64,000 nucleotides of DNA, from assembly GCA_023055505.1 (NCBI GenBank), contig JALIRH010000001.1, positions 121,679,723 through 121,743,722 of the forward strand. Direction: 5' to 3'. Shown in pieces: positions 37,927-48,487 of the stretch (positions within the stretch are counted from its first letter, which is position 1; each line of letters opens with the position of its first letter). Below the pieces are notes generated by a model that was given only the letters and a program-made list of their open reading frames with translations, was not told the origin of the DNA and did no database searches. Both the position numbers and the translations under genes were made by a program. This stretch comes from Callipepla californica brunnescens. Lineage: Eukaryota > Chordata > Aves > Galliformes > Odontophoridae.

Positions 37927-38553
37927 GTAAGGTCACCTAGAGATCTTGGATGAGGTTGGGGCTCCCCATTATAAGTGCTGCCCAAATAATGATGCTCTAT
38001 GTGAAGAGAGCTCTGTGAACAGGCTTTCCCTGTTGGCAGAAGTGGGCTTTGCTGGGTTAGTAGATGCTCTGAAGACTGCTCTTGGGTTATGACAATTTCT
38101 CACTGCAGTCATGGTGCATAAAAGGGGGAAAAAAAAGAGAAGGGTATTGCCTCTGTTTTTTTGAAGGGGGAGTTGGTTGGAAGAAACTTGACCTGATTTC
38201 CCCAAGATTGAACAGGGATCCTGTGACTGAGGCAGAGAAGGAGCTTAGACCTAAAATCTACTTCTTTGTAACAGGCCTCAGTTTTCTGTGCTTTAAATAA
38301 AGCTTATTCTGTGAAATGCATGTACAGCAGCCTTTGTAATATAATTGTGCCTGACCTCTGCCCTGACACAGCACTGCTGTCAGAGAGAAACACCTGACTT
38401 CAAAAAAAGTGACAGAACCTCTGGCTCCTTTGCAAAATTTTCTCCTTGAATTTTTGCAGGCACCTGGTACAATATTATAAATGTTATTCATAGCTGAACT
38501 TACTCCCTTCCCTATCCAAGTGCTGCTGACAGTAACATGCCATTTAAAAATAC

Positions 38554-38571
38554 TTTTTTTTTTTTTTTTTT
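38554..38571. repeat. poly-T run
   Basis: Eighteen consecutive T residues in the LRRC32 coding intron. Confidence 0.8.
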
Positions 38572-40346
38572 AATGTTGAAGTTGTTCAGCACAAATCCTT
38601 GAGAATTTCCAAAATAGGGAAAAAAAATAATTTGCTAGCTGTACACGTCTCCCTTATGGGACTCATTCCATTCCTGCCCACCCTGCTGTACTGCTGCACT
38701 TCCTGAATTCCAGAGAAATTAAGACCTAGTATATATAAAAAGATCTTGGGAAGGTGGCTGGGTAGCTCAGCTGATTGGCTTCCGAGGGAAGACTGATGAA
38801 GTCGCTGTAAATATGACAGCTTGGGTCCCATGTATCATAGTCACATGAATGCCAAGCAAGACATGTAATAATCCAAGCAGATTTCACCCCGTCCCATTTC
38901 TTGATGGGTCACAGATCAGGCTGATTGCTGTGAAGTAAACACATGCTTGTTTCCACCACTCCACTGTAAACTACTTCCAACAGACCAACTTCACAAGCCA
39001 AAAACCCAAGGCTGTACGCAATGAGTCTGGGATATAGTCAGCTCTGTCTGCAGCTGGGGGCTGGGATGATCATCTGGTATAAATTAACAGCTCAGCATCG
39101 CTCAAGTCAGTGGAGCTTTGCCACTCTTCATTTGCTGAGCGTTTCATCCAAAGGAAGGAGGAGGGTGTAAATCTAAACACAATTCCACACAGCTCTGAGA
39201 GGTTCCTGGGTTTGTTGATGTGCCCACTGGGAGTCCTACTCATTTCGTAGGAAGATTTTTTATCATGGCAGCATTTTTTAGATTTTATCTTCCCTGCGGT
39301 GACATATTTAAGTTAAGAAAGACTTAGAATTGGAAACTTTCATCCCAGGCCTCCTGGACGAGGCATAACCCAGAAACCTGGGCCCCTCATTGCTCGTGTC
39401 CTTGTAGGCTCACTGATCTTGTGAGGCTTTAGGAGGTGAAATGTCCATTAAAGCCATTACCTTTCTACTAAGCTAGGTCAGAGACAGCCATCTGCTGCCT
39501 TACAAGACAAGAAGGGATAGCTCCAATATCAAAAGGTTCTCCCTAGCTCACATTGCTTTCCAAGGAGAGAGTTTTTCACAAGTTTTTCCTCATAAAGGAA
39601 GATACGTTTGCTAATTCCTGTTAACTGAAAAAGGAGGATCTTCCAATATACCATGGAAGGGAAAGGTTTTAATAAAATTGTATATTACCTTGCATTAAGG
39701 TCATGCAAGACTATATCATACTGGCTGTCATGGGTTATCAGCCCACAGGTGGTTCCTATACAAAATGCTAAGACTCCATGGTGCACTGAAGCCTCAACCT
39801 GGACAGCACTTCCAGAGAAGGCACAAGTTGGCCCAAGGTAGCACCAGCTCAAATTCTTTGGCTCAAATGCTCAGGAGAAGATATGGAAGAACGAGGTTTA
39901 GGATCCAGCTGCTTTGTTTTCAGGGCTGTCACTAAGGTGGGTGGACCCAGTGAAGGACTGGAGCAAGAATTCAAATAATGGTCAACTTTTGAGTTGTGAG
40001 GTCATATTTTCAGACAAACATGGAATGAACCAAGTGTTCCACACTCCTCCCAGTGGGCTTTAAATGATCTAGTGACAGCACCAACAGAGCTGATGAAGTG
40101 GGAACATGAGCCTGACTAACTTTTCCAGCCTTAGGCTGTCAACTCATTAAGCTATAGGGTGAGAAGGGGAGATACACACACAAACAGACACTGTTTGCTC
40201 TGTCCCTCTGAGATGTGCTTCATCTTTCCTTTCTGGTGCTAATGAGATGGAGAATCATGCAGTTTGAGCCCAGGGGGAGAAAAGATTGTGTAGAACAGAC
40301 TTGTTAAATTCAGTGACCATCAAACTAGTGAAAACCAATGAAAATT

Positions 40347-40360
40347 AAAAAAAAAAAAAA
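40347..40360. repeat. poly-A run
   Basis: Fourteen A residues in the LRRC32 coding intron. Confidence 0.75.
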
Positions 40361-41381
40361 TAAATGAGAGGGGAAATGCTACAGGAACAAATGTCAGACA
40401 GAGTGAGGTATAGATTTTACCAGACCCTTTTATCACTGGGAGAATTTGGTGAAAGCAGATTAAAGGCCCAGTCCTGCAAGATGCATGCAAAAGTGGTGAA
40501 CTGGGACTGAGTTCTCTCTCGTGGCTTTCAAAATGAAATCCTGAATGTCATTGGTGGGCATTGGATGGTGATGGTCGCTCAGAAGGAGCAGAGAGCATTC
40601 ATCCCTTGTTGAGATCTGGCTCAAGGTGTGGGATTTGTTACAGATCTTTGGGAAGGTTATACCATGGGATGGACTGTAGAGCAGTCTGTATATATCTGCT
40701 GTTTTTATGACCAGTTACATTTCTCTGTCACATTTTTATGTGCTCTTCAAAACTCTCATGATGCAAGAGAGTGCACTATTGGCCTACTACTCCTAAGCAG
40801 ATCTGTCACTTCTTTCAACTGGAAGTTCACATGAAACAGACGGTTTATAATATTTGTTTTTAATTAATTTTTCTGTAATGCCAGAAAAGCTTATGCAGAG
40901 CTTTACGTCATGGAGTCTGGATTCTTTTTCATAGAAGTTAAGATTCATCAGATTTTTTTCCTTCTTTCTTTCTGATCTTTCTACAAACAGTACATGACCC
41001 GGTCACCCATATACATTCATAACGAGAGTTTTCTTCCAGTAGATTAAATGCTGTCTAAGCCTTTTGCATTCCACTTCCTCCCACTGCTGTGTGTTCTCCT
41101 TAATAACAAAATACAGCTTGACATTTATGTGAGGCTGATTATCTCAGTGTTTATAGGGGTTTTTAAGAACACACATTCCAAATTTTCTTTTGGGTATGGA
41201 TTCAATTTTAGGTACAATTAAATAGGCATGTATTTCAGAGAATGAATTTGATAAATTTTCCTCCACCTTGCCACTCTTAAGAAGTAAGTGAGAAAAGCAT
41301 GACCATCACTGCATATTATACCTTTTTCTCCTCAAACCTGGCTTTACATGGTATGTCTTCCCTTTTGCATTCACACATATA

Positions 41382-41575
41382 CAGAATTGTTGAGGTTGGA
41401 AATGACCTCTAAGATCAACTAGTCCAACTGTCCAGTTACCATAAATATTGCCCACTAATCATGTCCCTAAGTACCACATCTCCACAGTTCTTGAACACCT
41501 CCAAGGACATTGACTACATCACTTCCCTAAGCAGCCCATTCCAATGCCCAACCGCTCTTTTGGAGGAAGTTTTTT
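41382..41575 (-). repeat. CR1 LINE 3' end
   Basis: Antisense copy in the LRRC32 intron: 'gaattgttgaggttggaaat', 'atcaactagtccaactgtcc', 'cttgaacacctccaaggaca'. It runs straight into an AT-rich tract. Confidence 0.95.
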
Positions 41576-41695
41576 CTAATATTATATTATTATTATATAT
41601 TATTATATATAATATAATATAATATATAATAAAATAAAATAATATAATATATAATATCTAATATTATTATATTCTTATATTATTACTATTATGTC
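41575..41695. repeat. AT-only low-complexity tract
   Basis: About 120 bases made almost only of A and T in irregular ATT, ATATA and TAATA units. It starts where the antisense CR1 breaks off at 'gttttttctaatatta', so it may have grown from the AT-rich sequence at that CR1 end. Confidence 0.9.
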
Positions 41696-42338
41696 TGGTA
41701 TGGATGGTGCATGGGGATGGAGCATATGGATGGAGCATAAGGCATGCTCCCCATGAGAGTAGATAGGAATAATTGCCTTAGGAATAGGTTCCTATGCTTA
41801 GTATAAACAGCAGGAGTTTGGAAGTTTGCATCAGTAGTACAAGAAAAGTTTAAGAAGCCAATTTGTTAAGGGCATATTTCTTATCTAAGCCTTGCCTCTA
41901 AAAGAGAGTATAATCAAATATCTGAGGGGTGGGATTAACAAGGAGAGATCTTATGATTTGCACCATAACATCCTTACCTTCCATGTTCCTGCTTCAGGAG
42001 CTACGCTGTCAACAGAGAGAAGCCCTTCTTAGTACTTCTATTCCATGTACAGTTTGCAGAATGCTCTAGAGCGATTTAGAATAATTTAGAATAAAGCTGA
42101 GAAAAGCAAACATCAGAAGTAAAGTGAGGAAAAAATGCTTCATTGCAATGGAAATAAAGAAAACATCTTCACTCAGGACTATTAAAATTATCCTGGGGAA
42201 AAGGAGAATGTGTAGTAGATATCATACTTACATACTGGTTTAAGTTATGAATATTATTATATTTAAGTTTCATGCTAATACGTTTTTTTACCTACCAGGT
42301 GACATCCCATTTTCTCTCTCTTTTTTTCTTTATGACAG

Positions 42339-44279
42339 GCAAACTTGCAGGCATTTTGCCACAACAAAGACCTTCACCAAATCCCTCGTGAACTCCATCC
42401 AAATGTAAACAAAATAGATCTATCTGGAAATCTGATACAAAGCATCCCTGAAATGCCTTTGCCCTTCTACACTTCCCTCCAGTGCCTCGATTTAAGCTCC
42501 AACCAGATAAGCTTCATCACACCTGGAGTATTTGCACACATGACAAGTTTGCTGGAAATAAATCTATCTAACAACAACTTATATGAGCTTGCTCAGATTG
42601 GGACAGAAGGGATTGGACTTTTACCCAAGGTGGAGATACTGGACTTGTCTCACAACAGTCTCTACAATGGGATGGCTGAATATTTCATTAAACAAGCTCC
42701 AGCACTAAGGTATCTTTCGCTGGCAGGCAATAGTATTATAATGATATCACATGAGATGTTTCAGGGATCTCCCAGTCTTGTGGAGATAGATCTTCAGAGT
42801 AATATCATCATGGAAATTGAAGAAGGTGCTTTTGAGACTCTACTGAATCTTTCCAGACTGAATCTCTCCATGAATTCAATTACTTGCATCTCTGATTTCA
42901 GCCTCAGGCAGTTGGAGATACTTGACCTCAGCAGGAACAGCATTGAATCCTTCCACACCACAGAGTCAGATGATGTGTACAGCTTAAGATGTTTGGATCT
43001 GAGTGAAAACAAACTGCTTCGCTTCCCAGTCTTTCCTAAGGTGAACAAGCTGGTAACTCTGAATTTATCAAAGAATTTAATTCAGTTCACAGATGAATCC
43101 TCTCATAATAAAATGGACTACATGGAGAATGAATGGTTAGATGCTCCTTTTTATCTTCTTGATCAGAAGCAAAGTAGAAACAAAAGTTCTCTTAATTTAT
43201 CCCAACTTGTGTACTTAGACTTGAGCTATAATGAAGTCAAATCCATTCCGGATGAGTTCTTCGAATCGATGTTGTCTCTTCAAACCCTTAACCTCAGTAA
43301 AAACTGCCTCCAGACTTTTGAGGTAACTTCTGACAGTACATTGATCTCCTTAACTGTCCTTGACTTGAGCTACAACGCTTTGCAGAGCCTCCTCCTACAT
43401 GCTGACACACTGTTGTATTTGAAAGAGCTCTATGTTCAAAACAACCATCTTCAAACCCTCCAATTTGACATCTTCTCAAGACTTCCAAGCCTCAGATGGC
43501 TTAATCTACAGAGCAACAACATCACGCTTTGCAGCATGTACTCAGGATTAGCAAAGCAAAGACTTGTTGGAGAGGAAAACGGTTGCATATCTTTTGTCGA
43601 TGCTCCTGCTCTTCAGCACTTGTTTCTAGCTGACAACATGCTGAGCATCCTACCAGCACATACTTTCTTCAAGACTTCTCTGATTTTCTTGGATCTCTCC
43701 ATGAACCCAGGACTGAAAATTGAAGTTAATGCTCTATCTGGGCTGGAACAGTCACTTGAATACTTGCATTTACATGGCAATAGCCTGGTAGAATTAAATA
43801 TTGACTTGCCTTGTTTTAGTCACCTTAAACATTTAAACCTCTCTGAAAATCAGCTGAGTTGGCTGCCCAAGTGGGGCAGCAGCTCTCTACTGGAAGTTCT
43901 GGACCTACGAAACAATAGGTTTAGTACCTTAGAGAACAGCAATATTTTAGCATTAGAAAATTCTCTTAAAAACTTGTATCTCACTGGTAACCCACTCAAC
44001 TGCTGTGGAAATATTTGGCTATCATTGATGATCCAGAACAAAAATGTCCAGATCTCAAACATAGAACACCTAACGTGCCAATACACCCAGAACTTTGGGT
44101 ACCAGGAAGAAATACACATTGGGAACATTAGACCTGAAGACTGTGAAAAAGAGGATCTAAAGAAAATCAACTTTCTTGTTATACTAACAGTTGTGCTGGT
44201 TTTATCAGTGATCATCATTGGAGTGGGTTCATTCTTTTGCTTTCGCAGGCAGAACTTCAGCCAACAGTTTAAAGCATAG
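42339..44279 (+). CDS. LRRC32: LRRC32 (GARP), terminal coding exon: LRR ectodomain, membrane helix and tail
   Basis: This exon encodes residues 30-675 of a type I membrane protein of about 675 residues (human 662). The family displays latent TGF-beta on the cell surface by covalent binding to its prodomain. The exon starts after TTTATGACAG at 42338; the first codons are GCA AAC TTG. Visible in order: second N-cap cysteine at residue 36; about 20 leucine-rich repeats (LxxLDLSxN) from about residue 53 to 580; a C-terminal cap with NPLNCCGNIWL and cysteines 584, 585, 609 and 631; a transmembrane helix at about 639-663; and an 11-residue tail, RRQNFSQQFKA, close to human RRQKFNQQYKA. Cysteines 212 (NSITCISDFSL) and 352 (LSKNCLQTF) align with human C211 and C350, which bond to the TGF-beta prodomain. 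NxS/T sites near 204, 271, 310 and 347 match human glycosylation positions. The C-terminal RPEDCEK is also shared. The paralogue NRROS/LRRC33 fits less well. The frame is intact, with stop TAG at 44277-44279. Confidence 0.97.
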   Translation, partial: ANLQAFCHNKDLHQIPRELHPNVNKIDLSGNLIQSIPEMPLPFYTSLQCLDLSSNQISFITPGVFAHMTSLLEINLSNNNLYELAQIGTEGIGLLPKVEILDLSHNSLYNGMAEYFIKQAPALRYLSLAGNSIIMISHEMFQGSPSLVEIDLQSNIIMEIEEGAFETLLNLSRLNLSMNSITCISDFSLRQLEILDLSRNSIESFHTTESDDVYSLRCLDLSENKLLRFPVFPKVNKLVTLNLSKNLIQFTDESSHNKMDYMENEWLDAPFYLLDQKQSRNKSSLNLSQLVYLDLSYNEVKSIPDEFFESMLSLQTLNLSKNCLQTFEVTSDSTLISLTVLDLSYNALQSLLLHADTLLYLKELYVQNNHLQTLQFDIFSRLPSLRWLNLQSNNITLCSMYSGLAKQRLVGEENGCISFVDAPALQHLFLADNMLSILPAHTFFKTSLIFLDLSMNPGLKIEVNALSGLEQSLEYLHLHGNSLVELNIDLPCFSHLKHLNLSENQLSWLPKWGSSSLLEVLDLRNNRFSTLENSNILALENSLKNLYLTGNPLNCCGNIWLSLMIQNKNVQISNIEHLTCQYTQNFGYQEEIHIGNIRPEDCEKEDLKKINFLVILTVVLVLSVIIIGVGSFFCFRRQNFSQQFKA

Positions 44280-44850
44280 CACAGAGATTGCCTTGAAAAA
44301 CGAAGAAATCAGGTGCTACACTGCCACTGTGTAGAAATGAAGGGTAAAATTCTTCTCTTTGACATTAAACCGTGGATTTTAAGGGGAGTTTCACAGCTCT
44401 GCTGAGCTACCCCATTACAGAGTTGCAGGGAAAAAAAGGGAGAATTCAACATATTTTGCATTTGCTTCATTCATAAACAGATCTGCCTAAATGTTCATAG
44501 AGCTGTAGGAGACTCTGTCAAGCCCTGTAGTTGTGAGGGAGGTGTGATTTAAACCAAACCAAAAGAAAAAGCCCTCTAAATCAGGAGACATTTCACTAAA
44601 CTCAAAGATACTTTGCTGATGTCACCTCCATGAAAAGACTTCATATATATCTATATATAACACTACATTTGGAGTGTTATAGCAATCATTTTTGTATGCC
44701 AGTTGTTGATGACATCAGTTGAGAAGGAAAGCCCTTCTCAAAGAGGGTTACTCCTTACACTGAGATTTGTGTGTTACTTTTTTTCCTCCAAAGAACCTTA
44801 GAAGTGAAATCTCCTAAACATTAAAATAAAATCACAAAACGACCAGAACA
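44280..44850 (+). other. LRRC32: LRRC32 proximal 3' UTR
   Basis: Sequence after the TAG stop is AT-rich and non-coding. The first polyadenylation-signal candidate is AATAAA at 44825-44830, which would give a 3' UTR of about 570 bases. Mammalian LRRC32 transcripts have longer 3' UTRs, so use of a later signal, for example AATAAA at 46861-46866, is possible. In that case the 3' UTR would include antisense CR1 sequence at 46003-46172. Confidence 0.5.
44825..44830 (+). terminator. candidate LRRC32 polyadenylation signal
   Basis: Canonical AATAAA, about 546 bases after the stop codon, followed within 60-90 bases by moderately G/T-rich sequence. The hexamer is common by chance in AT-rich DNA; only its position supports the call. 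Confidence 0.35.
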
Positions 44851-46002
44851 GCCCAAAATAGGATCTTCCACTGCAACAGAAATCTCAGGTGTGAAACAGC
44901 TGTGCTATGTATTAGCCAGACTTACTCAGAAGGTCACAGCTCCACAGTTCAACTCAAAGAGGAGAAATTCGTCCCTCATGTGCAATACGTATTTAACTGG
45001 TTTTAATGTGAAGAAATTCATCTCTGGGGTGGACACTTTTAAAAAGAAAAGCCTTAGAGAATGAATTTCAATCAGCTACCGTTGGACTGAAATGTTCATA
45101 TTTCTAAGGAAAACTGTTGGGAACTCACTACATACAGTTGCATTTCAATGCAAAAGATAATGATAATATATCTATTTTTAAAGGTCACAGGAGGCAGAAA
45201 GTGTTTTAAAGATAGAAGCATGAAACAAGATGCAAGGAACTGAGTCCTGGGCCATTATTCAGAACAGAGGTCTGTTCTCTTTCCCTATAGAGGACCAGTT
45301 GCTAGAAAAAGTCTGTAGATCTTTAATCTGTGATGGGTTTAATATGATCAACCCATTGTGTTGATAAAAGCAGACACTGACATATGTTATGTCCTGTACT
45401 CTGATGGTAGATTCACCCTTTTGAAGTGAAAGAAAGCTCACCAACAGCAGGACTATGACCTACTTTTGGGACCCAGTGGCTTTGAAAGGAGCCACAACAG
45501 GTTCTCCATTAATGCCAGGAAATGTACATTTCAGCACTTAACAGAAAAAGAAGTCAAACCAAAACCTGTTCAGGTAAATAACTCAGAGTCAAATTGCTGC
45601 TCCACTACTTTTTTTCTTCATGCTAGTGAATGTCAAAATTAACACACTACAGAAGGATGTATAATTCTATTTTTAAAGAAGATGTGTTAGTAACTGGCTG
45701 GTCATTTTCATTGCGGGATTTTGTACAATAAGAACACCTTTGAATTTTGTAAAATACACAGAGACGTGAATATATTAAAGCACCAGCTTGGAATACTCCA
45801 TGGACAAAAAGGTTATGTCTTCCTATTTCTTCTATGGCATTCAGACTTTAGGTCTATAACTTCTGACCCCAAATCAAAGACAGTTGATGGTCTTAGAGTG
45901 CAACCAGTGAACATCAAGTAGGTCTACTTAAAGATGCGTGCGAATGATGTTGGAATAATTAATTGGCATAGCCAGCTGGCAGCACCATGCCCTAATGAGC
46001 AT
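44851..46002. other. distal 3' UTR or intergenic sequence
   Basis: No repeat or gene was recognised. It would be transcribed as part of LRRC32 if the signal at 44825 is not the main one. Confidence 0.4.
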
Positions 46003-46172
46003 AGGATGACCTGGGGTGAAAAGGACCTTAAAGACCATCTAGAGTCAAACCCCCTGCCATGGGCAGTGTTGTCAACCACTAGAGCAGGCTGCCCAGAGCT
46101 GCATCCAGCCTTGCCTTGAATGTCTCCAGGGATGGGGCACTGACAACCTCACTGGGTAAACTACTCCAGTGT
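46003..46172 (-). repeat. CR1 LINE 3' region
   Basis: Antisense copy: 'cccctgccatgggcagtgtt', 'caggctgcccagagctgcat', 'gtctccagggatggggcact'. The octamer end is diverged (cataggatgacc). Confidence 0.95.
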
Positions 46173-46231
46173 GTCAAGTGGACACCGTACATCAGTGAAG
46201 ATCTACTATCTGTGAATCACAAAAATCACTG

Positions 46232-46290
46232 ATCAAATAATCACAGGTTGAGGTTGGAAGGCCTCATTTGGTCCAACCCTCTTGTTCAGG
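46232..46290 (-). repeat. CR1 LINE 3' end, short
   Basis: Antisense fragment: 'atcacaggttgaggttggaa' and 'ggtccaaccctcttgttcag'. Confidence 0.75.
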
Positions 46291-47929
46291 CAGTGAAAAG
46301 CCAATGAGAACCAGCACTATGCATTCTCTCAAGCTCTTACTCTTTTAGGAGAAAGTCAGCACAAGCAACAATCCTTAGGCTTAGTTGGAAACTCAGTGCT
46401 GAAGTCTGTGAGCTTTTCCTTTCATGTGAAAGCAAGCTGTGCTGTGTGCCCCGACATGGGCAATTTAGCCATACTCTGAGTTCATGCCTTTCCTATTGAA
46501 CACAGTAAGATAACATCTCCTTCTGAGACACAGTATTAGCTTGTCTGTCATGACTGGAATTAGTTAATAACTTGACGACAGAGCCAAACCCATTTAATTA
46601 ACAGTTTTAACACTGCTTTTGTTTCGCTGTACCAAAAGGAAGTGCTTGTTATTACTAAACATCTGGGACCAATTAGACTTCCACTGACTTCCATGGGAGC
46701 AGGAAAGCTTTCTTGAGGAATAGGCCCCAGGAGTAACACGTAGCACGGCTCATTTGAATTTCTCTGTTAGCAACATAAGCAAGTGAGAAGTGACATGAGC
46801 CTGCTCGTGCCAATTTGGTTATTTTAAATGAGATGAGGAGAATAAGGGAAAGGAAATATGAATAAAGGAGTTAGAAGGGGGAAAACAGGGAAAAAAATTG
46901 AAGAATTCAATATTCTTATTCCTCAGAATATAGGTACAGATACATAAGCCCCAAACCTTGAAGCCTCAAGCATTGAAGCACTAGTCCCTGCACCAGATCT
47001 AACTATTACTCACATCACACATCTTTACACCACTTATCCTCTTTGTCTTAATAAGCTGGAAGGATACAAGTAAGCATTGATTTTATAATCTCAGTCTAAA
47101 CTCTGTATTATAGATTCCTATTTAATAGAGTCCCTGCACAATATCTGCTAATGCTAAAGGAGTTTGTGCTTACACAATGAATATCTATCTGGGATTCTGG
47201 GATGTACAGTATATAATGTAGGATTTATGCAGAAAGGCAACTTTTGCTGTTGCAGTGAACAGCTTCCTCCCTGAGTTTGTTTGCAGCAGGACAGCAGATC
47301 TCCTTCAAATACTTCCTATGACACAGTTGTTACACATGAGACTTTAAGTGGTTCCCATCATTTGTTCCCAAAAATTATTCTCTGCAGTGGGATCAGATAG
47401 ACTTAAATACTGGAAGCACTGGAGAACTCTCAGAGGGGAAAAATGAAGTTCAACAAATCATGATTCTTTTGGTCAGCCATGGAAAGTCAAGTCCCAGTTT
47501 CCAAAGCTCCAACGAGGAAAACCTGAAAAGCTGAAACAAAATAATACCTGAGCTCAGTACAGAGCTTTTGGTTCCAGAACTCTCTGGTAGATCTCCAGTC
47601 AGCCCAGAACAAACCACTGTGGATTAGTGTTAAAACTACTAATAAAAAAACTCCTGATATTTCAGGAGTTCAGGGCATTTTATTTTATGTTTCTATTTAT
47701 TTTCCTAACCATTCAGTACCCTCTTAGTTGCCTGGGAAGAAATAAGTCCACAACTTGAATCCTTTGTATCTCTTTAAAAGAAGAAAAAAAAAAGATGTTA
47801 CCTTGCATGGTAAAGTATCCTCTGGTCACATCTAATAATTTCTATAAATAACTGCCAGTTTTGTTTGTAAACACCTGCAAAAGCACAAGCACACACAGGC
47901 CAATATCAGAAATACATCACTTAAATACT
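46291..47929. other. intergenic sequence, nothing recognised
   Basis: AT-rich with no supported gene or repeat family. An AATAAA at 46861-46866 is a possible distal polyadenylation signal for LRRC32. Confidence 0.45.
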
Positions 47930-48160
47930 AGAATCACAGAATCATAACACCATTAAAATTGGAAGAGACCTCTGTGATTGTTAAGTCCAGCTATCCACAT
48001 ACCACCAATTCTGCCCACCAATCCATCTCCCTCAGTGCCACATCTCCACAGCTCTTGAACTCCCCCTCCCTCCCCCCAGGGACAGTAACTCCACCATTTC
48101 CCTGAGCATCCTGCACCAATGTTCAGCCACTCTTCCAGAAAAGTTTGCCTAATCTGTATT
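47930..48160 (-). repeat. CR1 LINE 3' region (head-to-head pair, left)
   Basis: Antisense copy: 'gaatcacagaatcataacac', 'cagtgccacatctccacagc', 'aactccaccatttccctgag'. A sense copy starts about 35 bases later. Confidence 0.95.
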
Positions 48161-48194
48161 AACAGCTTTTACTGAATGATCTTCTTCAGTACAA

Positions 48195-48487
48195 ATAGGT
48201 TGCAGTCCCTCTTATGGTCAGATAGCGTTAGGATAAGGAGGAATGATTTTAAACTGAAAGAGAGGAGATATAGGTTAAACGTTTGGAAGAATTTTACTGA
48301 GAGTGGTGAGGCCCTGGCACAAGCTGCTCAGAGAGCTGTGGGTGCCCTACCCCTGGAGATGCTCAAGACCAGGCTGGATGGGGCCCTAGGCAGCCTGAGC
48401 TGGTGGGTAGCAACCCTAACCATAGCAGGAGGGTTGGAAAGGGAAACTTTAAGGTCCCCTCCAACCCAGCCATTCTGTGATTCTCCA
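48195..48487 (+). repeat. CR1 LINE 3' region (head-to-head pair, right)
   Basis: Sense copy: 'ggaatgattttaaactgaaa', 'caagctgctcagagagctgt', 'aagaccaggctggatggggc', 'cccagccattctgtgattct'. It makes up most of a 133-codon open frame that I therefore do not call. Confidence 0.95.

Larger units (their letters stand above)
37927..42338 (+). other. LRRC32: LRRC32 intron between the two coding exons
   Basis: A 4.4-kb phase-0 intron with GTAAGG at its 5' end and a long pyrimidine tract ending in TATGACAG at its 3' end. It contains a poly-T run near 38554, a tRNA-like stretch near 38755, one antisense CR1 at 41382-41575 and an AT-rich tract at 41575-41695. No other exon was recognised inside it. The 38,850-41,380 part is unique-looking sequence with nothing I can name. 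Confidence 0.85.

Noticed and set aside
39485..39498. Weak reverse-strand CTCF-like motif
   Set aside because: About two mismatches to the core consensus; expected by chance in 64 kb.
43850..44218. 122-codon minus-strand open frame inside LRRC32
   Set aside because: A shadow of the LRRC32 coding strand; the sense frame is a clear leucine-rich-repeat protein.
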